This document shows, piece by piece, positions 33,203 to 43,400 of a DNA stretch of 64,000 nucleotides. The notes beneath the pieces were generated by a model. The model was not told the DNA's origin and ran no database searches. It was given only the letters and a program-made list of their open reading frames with translations. The stretch is from UBA1858 sp963976865. GTDB taxonomy: Bacteria > Pseudomonadota > Gammaproteobacteria > UBA4575. Numbering within the stretch: position 1 is the stretch's first letter; each line of letters starts with the position of its first letter. The stretch covers positions 1 through 64,000 of the forward strand of contig CAXBLY010000001.1 in the NCBI GenBank assembly GCA_963976865.1. The letters run 5' to 3'. Both the position numbers and the translations under genes were made by a program.

Positions 33203-34450
33203 TTACAGAAGATAAATCCTATCCAGCATAAACCGGAAGAAATATGCCTGTGTAGCCATTGAGCTCTCCAATATATTGGATTTTGATACACGCAATACTC
33301 GAGAGTTCACCAACGCCTGGCAACTACACTTATCGAACTGTTTAGACAATATACTTTCAGATAACCACTGGCCTGCATTAACACGATAGTGATTATCTTC
33401 AGCGAGCAATAACGCTTTACCTTCAAGAAGGCATAAATATTCATCCAGCAAACATTCTGTGAAAATAATTTCACTACTATTCACAGAAGAAATTTCCAGA
33501 CAGTTTGCCAGATCATGAAGTATTTCCAGATTACAATCCTCAAATATCTCCAATTGTTTTAACTGTTCCGTATCCATACTTTTAGCGTCAAATTCACTTG
33601 CACTGATTTGCTCAGCCACGACATGTAACTCTCTCTCAAACTCGGATACTGAATTGAATCTGTTTTCAGGCTGTTTAGCCAGCGCCTTTCTAAGCAATGA
33701 TTGAAGAGAATCGGGTTGTATATTTTCTATTTCTTCAGGCTCACAGTTAACAATCTTGTACAGCACAGCATGCGCATCACTTCCCGAGAAAGGCAAATAC
33801 CCCGTGACCATTTCATACAGCAATACTGCAACTGAAAATAAATCGCTCGACTGACTGGGTAACGCACCATCTATCAACTCTGGTGCCATGTAAGACGGAG
33901 TTCCCATCAATCCAGAATTATGACCTTCACTTGAATTGAGTATGGATATACCAAAATCAACCACTTTGACATGCTCACTTTGGTCAATCATTATATTGCC
34001 TGGTTTGATATCCCGATGAATTATATTTTTACTGTGCGCATAATCTAGTGCCTGACAAATCTGTGCCGTTATTTTTAATGCCTTAGCAACAGGCAGCGTT
34101 GTTTCCTGCTTCAACCACTCCAGTAAACTCCTGCCCTGGACATACTCCATTACAATATAGCCTTCGTAGTCACCTACGCCAGCATCATATACCGAGACAA
34201 TATTTTGATGCTGCAATCTTCCTATTGCCTGAGCTTCTGTATAAAATGATTCGTTAGCAGACAAGTCCTCATCCCCATTGGGATCAAACAACTGAATAAT
34301 TTTAATTGCGACCTTGCGGTCCAGGAATGGATCGTACGAACAATACAATGCGCGTGTCGGCTGAGTACGTAGCGCATCTTCTAAAGAAAATTTTCCAATT
34401 TTTCCAGTAGAACTTAAGCTTCTTCTTCTGCGTTGACGCCTTTCAAGCAA
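33203..34450 (-). CDS. Ser/Thr protein kinase with degenerate Gly loop and C-terminal sensor-like domain
   Basis: This 415-residue Hanks-type kinase has VAIK (Lys50), the alphaC Glu72 (FYTEAQAIG), HRDIKPGNIM (Asp147, Asn152), DFG (165-167) and MAPE (188-191). The glycine-rich ATP loop, normally GxGxxG, is replaced by ALRTQPTRALY with no glycine, so ATP binding may be altered. Residues about 290-415 resemble a cyclic-nucleotide-binding beta barrel (start LKQLEIFEDCNLEILHDLAN, then a hydrophobic-Gly pattern) but lack the phosphate-binding cassette arginine. No transmembrane helix is visible. It follows mpl after 21 bp. Confidence 0.85.
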   Translation of the reverse strand: MLERRQRRRRSLSSTGKIGKFSLEDALRTQPTRALYCSYDPFLDRKVAIKIIQLFDPNGDEDLSANESFYTEAQAIGRLQHQNIVSVYDAGVGDYEGYIVMEYVQGRSLLEWLKQETTLPVAKALKITAQICQALDYAHSKNIIHRDIKPGNIMIDQSEHVKVVDFGISILNSSEGHNSGLMGTPSYMAPELIDGALPSQSSDLFSVAVLLYEMVTGYLPFSGSDAHAVLYKIVNCEPEEIENIQPDSLQSLLRKALAKQPENRFNSVSEFERELHVVAEQISASEFDAKSMDTEQLKQLEIFEDCNLEILHDLANCLEISSVNSSEIIFTECLLDEYLCLLEGKALLLAEDNHYRVNAGQWLSESILSKQFDKCSCQALVNSRVLRVSKSNILESSMATQAYFFRFMLDRIYLL

Positions 34451-34471
34451 TGAATTTCCTTCACTTATGCA

Positions 34472-35836
34472 TTAATGATTTAAACGCTGGTTCAAGCCTG
34501 CAACAAGTTTTTCACATACACCGCCAAAACCACCATTACTCAGGATAAGTACATTATCCTGAGGCTGCAAGATTGACAGCAAATATTCGACCAAACGTTC
34601 TATATCAGTGAATATATTGTTATGCAAACCAGACAGGACCTGTTCAACAGACCAACTCAGCTCACCACCATCATAAATACACAGTTCCGTCGCCGAGGAC
34701 AGAGCTTCCTTTAGGTGATGTGCATGGACACCCATTTGCATAGTATTGGAGCGAGGCTCAAACACCACAATCATGCGTTGCTTGTCATATTGCTGCTTAA
34801 ATGCTTCCAGAGTGCATTTGATCTCAGTGGGGTGATGTGCAAAGTCATCATAGATAGTAACTCCATCGTATACACCCCTATTTTCCAGACGCCGTTTAAC
34901 CCCGTTAAAATTAGCCAGGGCCTTCAACGATTGCTCCACAGCGACGCCTGCATGTCTCGCAGCGGCAATCGCAGCAATCGCATTCAGTGCATTATGCTCA
35001 CCAATCAATGACAACCGGCCTTCATATTTTTTACCTTTCCGAACAGTAAATTGATACGAATTCTTCTTATTGTTCAGATTTTTCAGGTGCCAGTAGCGAG
35101 ATGCTTTAACACCGAAAGATTCACTTTCCGACCACAAGCCATGCGCTAGCACTTGCTGCACATTTTTATCATCCCCATTGAAAATCAATTTACCGAGCTG
35201 AGGCAGAATTTTTATTGCATGATGAAACTGCTTTTGCACATCCTGAAGATCTCTAAATATATCTGCATGATCGAATTCAATATTATTGATAACAAATGTG
35301 CGCGGTTGATAGTGGACAAATTTGGAACGCTTATCAAAAAATGCTGTGTCATATTCATCAGCTTCAATGACAAAAAACGGCTTGCTACCCACTCGCGCTG
35401 ACACACCAAAATTATGTGGTACACCACCTATCAGGAAACCGGGTTGCAATCCCGCATGTTCCAGTATCCATGCAAGCATACTGGCAGTGGTTGTTTTTCC
35501 ATGCGTGCCAGACACTGCAAGCACCCATCGACTTTGCAGCAAATGTTTACTTAGCCATTCCGGCCCGGAAATCATTGGCCACTGTTCGCTTAGCATCCTT
35601 TCAACAACGGGATGACCTCGTGTCATCACGTTTCCAACAACAACCTGGTCAGGGCGTATATCTAATTGAGATGCCTCAAAGCCCTCGATCAAATCAATTC
35701 CTGCTGCTTCCAGCTGTGTACTCATGGGAGGATATACACCTTCATCAGACCCTGTCACCTGATAACCCATTTGCTTGGCTATCAGCGCCAATCCGCCCAT
35801 AAATGTTCCACATACACCCAGAAAGTGAATATGCAT
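34472..35836 (-). CDS. mpl: UDP-MurNAc:tripeptide ligase
   Basis: Mpl attaches recycled L-Ala-gamma-D-Glu-meso-DAP to UDP-MurNAc, saving cell-wall peptide. The 454 residues show the Mur-ligase order: N-terminal FLGVCGTFMGGLA, ATP loop SGTHGKTTTASM, and TIYDDFAHHPTEI in the C-terminal domain. It pairs functionally with anmK at 5028 in peptidoglycan recycling. It begins 1 bp after the stop of the upstream membrane protein gene. Confidence 0.95.
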   Translation of the reverse strand: MHIHFLGVCGTFMGGLALIAKQMGYQVTGSDEGVYPPMSTQLEAAGIDLIEGFEASQLDIRPDQVVVGNVMTRGHPVVERMLSEQWPMISGPEWLSKHLLQSRWVLAVSGTHGKTTTASMLAWILEHAGLQPGFLIGGVPHNFGVSARVGSKPFFVIEADEYDTAFFDKRSKFVHYQPRTFVINNIEFDHADIFRDLQDVQKQFHHAIKILPQLGKLIFNGDDKNVQQVLAHGLWSESESFGVKASRYWHLKNLNNKKNSYQFTVRKGKKYEGRLSLIGEHNALNAIAAIAAARHAGVAVEQSLKALANFNGVKRRLENRGVYDGVTIYDDFAHHPTEIKCTLEAFKQQYDKQRMIVVFEPRSNTMQMGVHAHHLKEALSSATELCIYDGGELSWSVEQVLSGLHNNIFTDIERLVEYLLSILQPQDNVLILSNGGFGGVCEKLVAGLNQRLNH

Positions 35837-35837
35837 T

Positions 35838-36350
35838 TTATACCTTTATCATTTCTGAAATTGAAAGAAGTATCATGGCATTAATCAGCGTATAGCCAAG
35901 ACTAATCGATATCCCGGAGGCCAGATTTAATTCAGCCGCGTGTTTTACAATGTGTCCATACGCAATGATTATCCAGATGAAAATAAGGAAAAACAAAATT
36001 TTTCCAAAATCCGGAATTTGCTGGGTATTTTGGTCAATGATAAACATGTACGAACATATCGTATGCAATAAGCCAATCAGTATTCCAACGCCAAGGAATG
36101 CATTAAAGGTTTGATCAACACGCTCCTTATTTGCTCTCAAAATAAGCCGGGTGAATACATATAATAAAATTAAATCTACTACGCCATGTATAGCGCCTCT
36201 TGTAAATCCGTAGATGGCAAGTGCATTCAATATAGACAGCCCAAGATAAAGGCTTATTAATATCATCTGAAATGTATAAGAAGAGGGACAATCCTGCGGC
36301 CTTGCTCTCAACAGCGCCATGCGAATGTAGTGCTCAATAATATATTTCAT
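35838..36350 (-). CDS. Integral membrane protein of unknown function
   Basis: This 170-residue protein has four to five transmembrane helices (about 28-48, 55-75, 87-110, 118-132, 147-165). I do not recognise the family. The Yip1-like four-helix pattern is possible but unproven. It is tightly packed between lpxA (4 bp upstream) and mpl (1 bp downstream), so it is co-translated with envelope-synthesis genes. Confidence 0.7.
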   Translation of the reverse strand: MKYIIEHYIRMALLRARPQDCPSSYTFQMILISLYLGLSILNALAIYGFTRGAIHGVVDLILLYVFTRLILRANKERVDQTFNAFLGVGILIGLLHTICSYMFIIDQNTQQIPDFGKILFFLIFIWIIIAYGHIVKHAAELNLASGISISLGYTLINAMILLSISEMIKV

Positions 36351-36354
36351 TTGA

Positions 36355-37113
36355 TTAACTTAGAAATTTATAAATACCACGCCTGGATGGTGCTGCCAGC
36401 CAGTCTTCCAACAGCGCCAGCTCTTTAGTTGTTGCAGGATAATTTTTATTATCACCTTTTCGTATTTGGCGAATTCTTTTTTCGAGTGCTTTATAACTTT
36501 CACCAGTGATGCCTGCTCTGCGTAAGCCTATGGTATTTAATTTGTAATGCACGACTGGATTCCGCCCTAGCAGACAAAATGGCAATACGTCTTTTGTCAC
36601 AGGCGTGAATCCACTTATCATTGCATAAGCCCCTATTCGACAAAACTGATGAATGCCAGAGTTACCACCGATAATGGCTTTATTACCCACTTCCACGTGG
36701 CCACTAAGTGCAGCATAGGCAGTAATAATTACTCCGTCTCCGAGCAGACAATTGTGACCAATATGGGTGTTACACATCAGATAACAGTTATTACCTATAC
36801 TGGTAATCTCCTGATCGTTATTGGCGCGATGCACCGAGCAGAATTCTCGGAAAATATTTTCATCCCCGATTTCAAGCCATGTTTCTTCACCATGATATGA
36901 AACATCCTGCGGCGCACCACCAAGCACAACATGATCAGCCACCGTATTGCGTTCGCCCATTTTCACGTAAGAATGAATAATACTGTGCGACCCTATGGTG
37001 GTTCCCGTACCTATATGCACGTTCGCATGCACGATCGAATATGGGCCTATTTCGACATCATCAGCCAACTCTGCTGAATTAGAAACTATCGCAGTTGAAT
37101 GGATATTTGCCAT
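36355..37113 (-). CDS. lpxA: UDP-N-acetylglucosamine acyltransferase
   Basis: LpxA transfers a 3-hydroxyacyl chain from ACP to UDP-GlcNAc, the first step of lipid A synthesis. The 252 residues consist of left-handed beta-helix hexapeptide repeats (for example GPYSIVHANVHIGTGTTIG) and the catalytic histidine region NTHIGHNC. This copy is away from the usual lpxD-fabZ-lpxA-lpxB cluster and about 10 residues shorter than E. coli LpxA. It may be a second, orphan copy, or the gene may have moved. Confidence 0.9.
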   Translation of the reverse strand: MANIHSTAIVSNSAELADDVEIGPYSIVHANVHIGTGTTIGSHSIIHSYVKMGERNTVADHVVLGGAPQDVSYHGEETWLEIGDENIFREFCSVHRANNDQEITSIGNNCYLMCNTHIGHNCLLGDGVIITAYAALSGHVEVGNKAIIGGNSGIHQFCRIGAYAMISGFTPVTKDVLPFCLLGRNPVVHYKLNTIGLRRAGITGESYKALEKRIRQIRKGDNKNYPATTKELALLEDWLAAPSRRGIYKFLS

Positions 37114-37153
37114 GCAGAATTTTTTACGATTGACTTAAGGGGTTAAAGACCAG

Positions 37154-37516
37154 TTATTTATTCAATAATCGTTGGAGCTGATCCTGCTGCACTTCATCAA
37201 TATCCACAAATGTGAAACGGACTGAAAACTGGCTTTCTGCCAGCCTTAGCACACCTAATGCATGACTTATGAGACTAATTGATTCATCAGTTTTAGAATT
37301 ATTAAATTCAGCTGTCATAATCACCAGGTCACCTGGTGCGGTTTGTATACCTTCGGGCAGTAGTTTTGCTAACTGTGCCGACTCACACTCAATTCGCATA
37401 CCACCCAGAGAAATATCTTTTGTAGTAACGTTAAATCTTGTCCCTTTCTGATCCACCAAAGTTACTGGAACCGAAACGTTATATCTCAGGTAAGCTCTTC
37501 GCTCTATAGAAGACAT
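37154..37516 (-). CDS. PilZ-domain protein
   Basis: This 120-residue cytosolic protein has the c-di-GMP-binding PilZ pattern: an RRAYLRY arginine motif (6-12) and DISLGGMRI (about 35-43) that matches D/NxSxxG. It may sense c-di-GMP in motility or envelope control. It lies between ligA (11 bp upstream) and lpxA on the same strand. Confidence 0.9.
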   Translation of the reverse strand: MSSIERRAYLRYNVSVPVTLVDQKGTRFNVTTKDISLGGMRIECESAQLAKLLPEGIQTAPGDLVIMTAEFNNSKTDESISLISHALGVLRLAESQFSVRFTFVDIDEVQQDQLQRLLNK

Positions 37517-37527
37517 TTTATTTCTTT

Positions 37528-39549
37528 TTACTCCACATTAACTAGCGTTATTAGATCCTGTTCGCTTAACACTGGCACTGCTAATTTTTCTGCTTTTTGT
37601 AACTTGGAGCCAGCCTTCTCGCCCGCCACAAGTGCCGTAGTATTTTTAGATATACTTGATACTACTTTGCCGCCTTTGGCACGGATAGCCTGGGCAGCCT
37701 GATCTCGCGTCATACTAGCAAGTGTGCCGGTTAAAACATAAGTATTTCCAGATAAAACGCCTTTTGAATCGGTACCACTTGACTCTGGCGCTGCCCAGCG
37801 AATCCCGATTTCATCGCAGAGCGTGTGAATTAACTTCTTATTTGCCTCATTAGAAAAGTATTGAACGATATGATCAGCCACCACAGGACCGACGTCCGGT
37901 ACCTGCTGCAGAGCATCCGCATCCGCCATCATAAGCTTATCCAGGTTATGGTCAAAATAATCAGTCAATACACGTGCGGTAGCCTCACCGACTTCCCGAA
38001 TACCCAATCCGTATAAAAATCTTGCGAAATCTGCTTGTTTGCTTTTTTCTATAGCCTGCAGGACATTTTGTGCAGATTTTTTACCCATACGATCAAGATT
38101 ACTTAACGTTTCTTCATCCAGTCGATACAGGTCAGACAAATCCTCAACCAGATGCGCTTCAACCAGCTGGTCAACCAGCTTGTCTCCCAGGCCTTCAATA
38201 TCCATAGCATTGCGTGATGCATAATGCTTCAATGCACCTTTGCGTTGCGCAGGACACGAGAATCCAGCCAAGCAACGCACCACTGCCTCACCTTCAAGGC
38301 GAACTATTTCGTTTGCGCATTGTGGGCATTTTTTGGGAAGTTTGATTTTACGTGCGCCTTTACGTCGACGTTCCGGAACAACTTTAACCACTTCCGGAAT
38401 CACATCTCCGGCTCTGCGGATAATGACCGTGTCACCTATACGAACATCTTTACGTTCAACTTCGTCCATGTTGTGTAACGTAGCATTACTTACAGTCACG
38501 CCACCAACAAACACGGGTTCAAGTTTTGCCACCGGGGTAATTGCCCCTGTACGACCAACCTGAAACTCAACACCATTCACAATAGTGATCTCTTCCTGAG
38601 CGGGGAATTTGTGCGCAGTCGCCCAACGTGGCGCACGTGATACAAACCCAAGCTCTTCCTGAAATTGCTTCAGGTTTACTTTATATACTATGCCATCAAT
38701 CTCATACTCAAGCTGTTCGCGTAATTTATTTATCTTCTCATAAAATTTCCAGCAGCCCTGAACACCTTTGACCACTTCAATCAAAGGGCATACACGCAAA
38801 CCCCACTCCTGTAATTTTTTAAGCATGGCATGATGGTTACCGGGCAAATCTCCACCTTCAACCAGGCCCACACCGTAGCAAAACATTTCCAGCGGACGTT
38901 GCGCAGTCAATCTTGCGTCCAGTTGTCGCAAACTGCCCGCTGCAGCATTACGTGGATTAACGAATTCTTTTTGACTGTTATTACGCGCATATTCATTCAA
39001 TTGAGCAAAGCCTTTTTTAGAAATATACACTTCACCTCTCACTTCCAGCTGTTCAGGAATGTCTTTCCCTTCCAGTCTCAAGGGTACTGAACGAATTGTA
39101 CGGACATTGTCTGTAATGTCTTCACCGGTATTGCCATCACCACGCGTCGCTGCCTGTATTAACAAACCATTCTCATAGCGCAAACTTACTGCAAGTCCAT
39201 CCAGCTTTGGTTCAGCGTTATATTCAATCTCCTGACTGCTATCCAGTCTACCCTTTATTCGCTTATCAAATGCTTCAAGCTCCTCCAGACTAAACACATT
39301 ACTCAGCGACAACATAGGTACCGCATGCTTTACCTGTTTAAATGAATCGAGTGGAGAGCCTGAAACTCGCTGGGTTGGTGAATCTGGAGTAATGAGCTCA
39401 GGCGATCGGGTTTCCAGCTCAATAAGTTCGCGCATCAGGCGATCATATTCAGCATCCGGAACGGTGGGATCATCCTGCACGTAATATGAATAGTCGTATT
39501 TGCGTATCTGCGAACGCAGACTGTCAATTTTTTTTGAATCCGACATCAT
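37528..39549 (-). CDS. ligA: NAD-dependent DNA ligase
   Basis: LigA seals nicks in DNA using NAD+. The 673 residues contain the adenylation lysine in EPKLDGLAV (Lys115), the OB fold, a four-cysteine zinc finger (about 405-432), helix-hairpin-helix repeats and a C-terminal BRCT domain (about 595-670). It is part of the smc-zipA-ligA order. The start could be at either of two adjacent methionines. Confidence 0.97.
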   Translation of the reverse strand: MMSDSKKIDSLRSQIRKYDYSYYVQDDPTVPDAEYDRLMRELIELETRSPELITPDSPTQRVSGSPLDSFKQVKHAVPMLSLSNVFSLEELEAFDKRIKGRLDSSQEIEYNAEPKLDGLAVSLRYENGLLIQAATRGDGNTGEDITDNVRTIRSVPLRLEGKDIPEQLEVRGEVYISKKGFAQLNEYARNNSQKEFVNPRNAAAGSLRQLDARLTAQRPLEMFCYGVGLVEGGDLPGNHHAMLKKLQEWGLRVCPLIEVVKGVQGCWKFYEKINKLREQLEYEIDGIVYKVNLKQFQEELGFVSRAPRWATAHKFPAQEEITIVNGVEFQVGRTGAITPVAKLEPVFVGGVTVSNATLHNMDEVERKDVRIGDTVIIRRAGDVIPEVVKVVPERRRKGARKIKLPKKCPQCANEIVRLEGEAVVRCLAGFSCPAQRKGALKHYASRNAMDIEGLGDKLVDQLVEAHLVEDLSDLYRLDEETLSNLDRMGKKSAQNVLQAIEKSKQADFARFLYGLGIREVGEATARVLTDYFDHNLDKLMMADADALQQVPDVGPVVADHIVQYFSNEANKKLIHTLCDEIGIRWAAPESSGTDSKGVLSGNTYVLTGTLASMTRDQAAQAIRAKGGKVVSSISKNTTALVAGEKAGSKLQKAEKLAVPVLSEQDLITLVNVE

Positions 39550-39592
39550 TCAGGGCAGTCGCTAACGAATATGATAATAAGATCTGCGCTGT

Positions 39593-40369
39593 TTATGCAG
39601 TAACACTCTGCCTGGTTGCCCGCAAACCAAATAACTGCACCTGTTCCTTATACACTGAGATTGACTGCCGCGTGAGTGGATTATGATTTTCATCGAGCAA
39701 ATCACCATTTAAAAATGCTGCCAGTCTCTGTGCGTGTTCAACCATAATATTGAACGATTTCAGCTCTTTTTCCGGCCCTGGCAACTGCAATATCATCGTT
39801 AGGCCCCGCGTCTCAAAAGTATCCATAGTCTGCAAATCAAATGTGCCGGGATTTAACATGTTAGCAACGCAGTAAACACTATGCTTTTTACCCAGTCTTT
39901 CGATATTGTAGTGGAATACTCCCATATCACCATGTTCGAGATCGAGATCTGACATCATTCGAACAATCATTGGACCGGTGAATACTTCTGCTTCTCTGGC
40001 GACCACATGAAAAATCACCAGCATTTCTTTACTGGATTTATCCATCGCTGCGCGTTCGATAGAGGATTTTTTGACAGCTTCAGCACGAGTGCGCTGAGCA
40101 TCCTGTACTCTTTTGGAAATGGTTTCCTCACGCAGCTCCTTGCTGACACCCTGAAACTCGGAGCGCAGGTCATCCGGCAAGCCCAATGCGTCGTCGACCT
40201 GGGCCATAGTAGGAATATCGCCAAACTCATCAGTCAAGTCGAGATCGTTCGCACTTAACTCATCAATTTGCCTGTCTTTAGTATTGGCACGATACCATAC
40301 ATAAATAGCTGCAATTATTACTGCCGCCAGAATCGCAAGCGCAATGCGTAATTCAAAAGCAGATATCAT
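39593..40369 (-). CDS. zipA: Cell division protein ZipA
   Basis: ZipA anchors FtsZ to the inner membrane at division. The 258-residue protein has an N-terminal membrane helix (about 6-26), a charged linker and a C-terminal FtsZ-binding domain (about 110-250, with FHVVAREAEVFTG and GDMGVFHYN). The gene lies between smc and ligA, its common place in gammaproteobacteria. Confidence 0.92.
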   Translation of the reverse strand: MISAFELRIALAILAAVIIAAIYVWYRANTKDRQIDELSANDLDLTDEFGDIPTMAQVDDALGLPDDLRSEFQGVSKELREETISKRVQDAQRTRAEAVKKSSIERAAMDKSSKEMLVIFHVVAREAEVFTGPMIVRMMSDLDLEHGDMGVFHYNIERLGKKHSVYCVANMLNPGTFDLQTMDTFETRGLTMILQLPGPEKELKSFNIMVEHAQRLAAFLNGDLLDENHNPLTRQSISVYKEQVQLFGLRATRQSVTA

Positions 40370-40402
40370 ATTACCTACCTATATTAGATTGGCGAGGCAT
40401 TA

Positions 40403-43400
40403 TCAGGCCGTCGCAAGTTTAACTGCTTCTTCTATGTCTACTGAGACCAGTCTGGACACGCCAGGTTCATTCATAGTGACGCCCAGCATGTGGTCAGCGT
40501 AACTCATAGTACTCTTATTATGAGTGATGAATACAAACTGTACATGTTTGCTCATATCTTTAATAAGGTCACAGAATCTCCCAACGTTGGCATCATCCAG
40601 AGGCGCATCAACCTCGTCGAGCAGACAGAAAGGGGCAGGATTTAATTCAAATATAGCCAGCACCAGTGCGACAGCCGTTAATGCTTTTTCACCACCCGAG
40701 AGCAACTGAATTGAAGACACACGCTTACCTGGCGGTCTTGCCATAATCGTCACGCCTGCAGTAAGCAGGTCATCACCGGTCATCTCAAGGTAAGCCTTGC
40801 CTCCCGGGAACAAGCGTGGATACATGCTTTGCATATGCGAATTAACCAGATCGAACGTGTCTTTGAAACGTTCTTTGGTTTCCTTATCGATTTTGCGAAT
40901 TGCCGTTTCCAGTGTTTCCAGCGCTTTTGTAAGATCTTCATTTTGCGAGTCAAGATATTCCTTACGCTCACTTTGCTCTTTATATTCATCGATCGCGGCC
41001 AGGTTTATAGAGCCAAGACGCTTAATTTTCTCTTCAATCTCAGCAACCAGTGTTTCCCAGCGATCCAGTGAAGCATCTTCAGCCAACTCGCTGGTCAGCT
41101 CTTCTACTGTCCAGTCAAACCTGTCCAGCTGTTCTTTAATTGTCTGCACACGTACTTTAGTTTCCTGCCACTTCATACGCTGCTGGTTCAGCTGTTCTCT
41201 TTGTTCAGTGATTTTATTATCAACAACCACACGCTGTTCATCTTTTTCCCGAATAGCCGTCTCGACATTTTCCAAACTGGATCTTGATTCGCCGAGTTTC
41301 TGTTCGACCAGAAGCCTGTTTTGCAATTTGTCTTTTAACGTCGCGGAATATTCCTGTATTGGCTGATCACTTTCTGCAATTGCTTCAGCCAGATGTTCCA
41401 GCCGAAGATTTCCTTCGGACTGTTCCATTTGCAGACGACTGAATATGGATTTGGATGTGGCTGAACGTGTGCGTAATGCTTCAATTTCCAGCTGAAGTGA
41501 ATGTCTTCGCTCCTGTAGCTGACTCGCTTGTTCTTTACGCTCGGTGAATTCAAATACAACTTCTTCTTTACGCTCAAGCAACTGGTCTTTACGTACCTGC
41601 AAAGAATTTAAATTAACTTTTGCAACTTCATAACTATCTGTCGCTGCCTGCTTCTGGCTAATATAATCATTTAACTGAACAGTCAGCTCCTCTAAAGAAT
41701 TGCGTAACTGTGTGTCGCGATGTTGCCAGTGTTCCATAGCCGCTTGATGCCTGGAGAATTCAGACTGGATTTCAGTATACTGCTGAAATGCCAGGTTATG
41801 TGCCTGTTGCGCATCTTCACGCTGTTGCTCTTGCTCTGATAATTGTTCTAGTGCAGTCTGGTGCTGCTCGGCAATAGCAGTAATCACTTCTTCAAGCTGA
41901 CTCAACTGATCAGTCAAATCAATAATATCCGCTTTTCTGCTTAACACACCATCATTGGCATTGGCAGCATTTGAATAACGTATCCAGTTCACACTGACCC
42001 ATAACCCATCAGCAGTAATCACAGATTCGCCTTCCTGCAATTGCTTTCGAATGGCTAACGCCTGATTGAGATTATCAGCCACAAGAATTTTTTGCAGTTC
42101 TGCCCTGATGCCCTGATTTGATTTAATCTTGCTTGCAAGTGTGTTGGAAGACGCTTGTGTGTCGTGAGCACTGTTGGCCTCAAAAAACATCACTTCACCT
42201 TCATGCAAGTCTTCTAACTGAAGGGCAATTTGATCGAGGTCAGAAGTACAAATCGCTTCCAGATAGCCATCCAATACAGTTTCCACTGCACGCTCCCAGC
42301 CTGCTTCCACTTCAATCTGGTCAGCAAGTCTTGGCGCCTGATTTAATTCTTTATCAATAATCCACTGCTGCAACTGCTTCTGCTCACCCTTTAACGCTGC
42401 ATCCTGTAGTGCCCGCAAAGTCGTAAGCTCGCTCTTGATCTGCTGACGCTCAGCTTTACGATCGTCAAGCTGCATAGACAGTTCTTCAATTTTTTCACGG
42501 GAACGGGTAATGTTTTCTATGGACTGATCCAGCATACGTTTACAATCACTCACCGCTTCCTGGCGTGATTCCAGTCGTTTTTGGATTGATTCGAGATCAA
42601 ACTCATGCTCACTTTGTAGCAATTCGCTGTGTTCTGACTGATAACGCTGCTGACGCTCTTGCAACCTGCTTATTTCCTGGCCCAAGAATTCGATACGTTG
42701 TGAGTGTACCTGTACCTGATGACTTGGCTCGTTAGCCTCATGCATGAGTTCTTCCCATGCCTCCCGCCACAGCAGCTCTGCTGTCTCGGCACTGGAAACG
42801 GCTTCTCCCACCTCGGCATATTGCTCACTAAGCGATTCAAGCTCGATTTGCATCGTTTGCATTTGCTGCTCAAATTCCTGTTGTGCCTGGTCCTGCTTTG
42901 CGAGCTCTGCAATTAATGAGTCTAGATTTGATTTGGTTTTTTCAAGATCACTTTCATGACGCTGCTTTGTCTCGGTGGCATGCTGAATTGACTGTTCAAG
43001 TCGGGAAATGTCTGCACCTACCTGATAATACTCGCCTTGTACTTTGTTCATCAGTTCATTTGCTGAACCGTGCTCCTGGCGTAACTGTTCTAACTCAGCT
43101 TCAAGCGATCTCAGCTGGGCGATTGTTTCTTCAAGCTTGGTTTCCTTATGTTCGACATTCTTATGTTGATCATCAAGCTCGGCATACATGGATTGCATGC
43201 GCAATAACAGTAATTCTGCGTTTGAGCGTCGCTCTTCAGCTTTCAATTGCTTGTATTTTTCTGCTGCAGAAGCCTGCCGTTTTAGCTTGGCGATCTGCTT
43301 GGCTACTTCTTCAATCAGATCGTTGAGACGATCCAGGTTCTCGCGTGTGTGTCGAATTCTATTTTCAGTTTCCCGGCGACGTTCCTTATATTTTGATATC

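Noticed and set aside
40797..41366. 189-codon frame antisense to smc
   Set aside because: Serine-rich shadow caused by the SMC coiled-coil codons.
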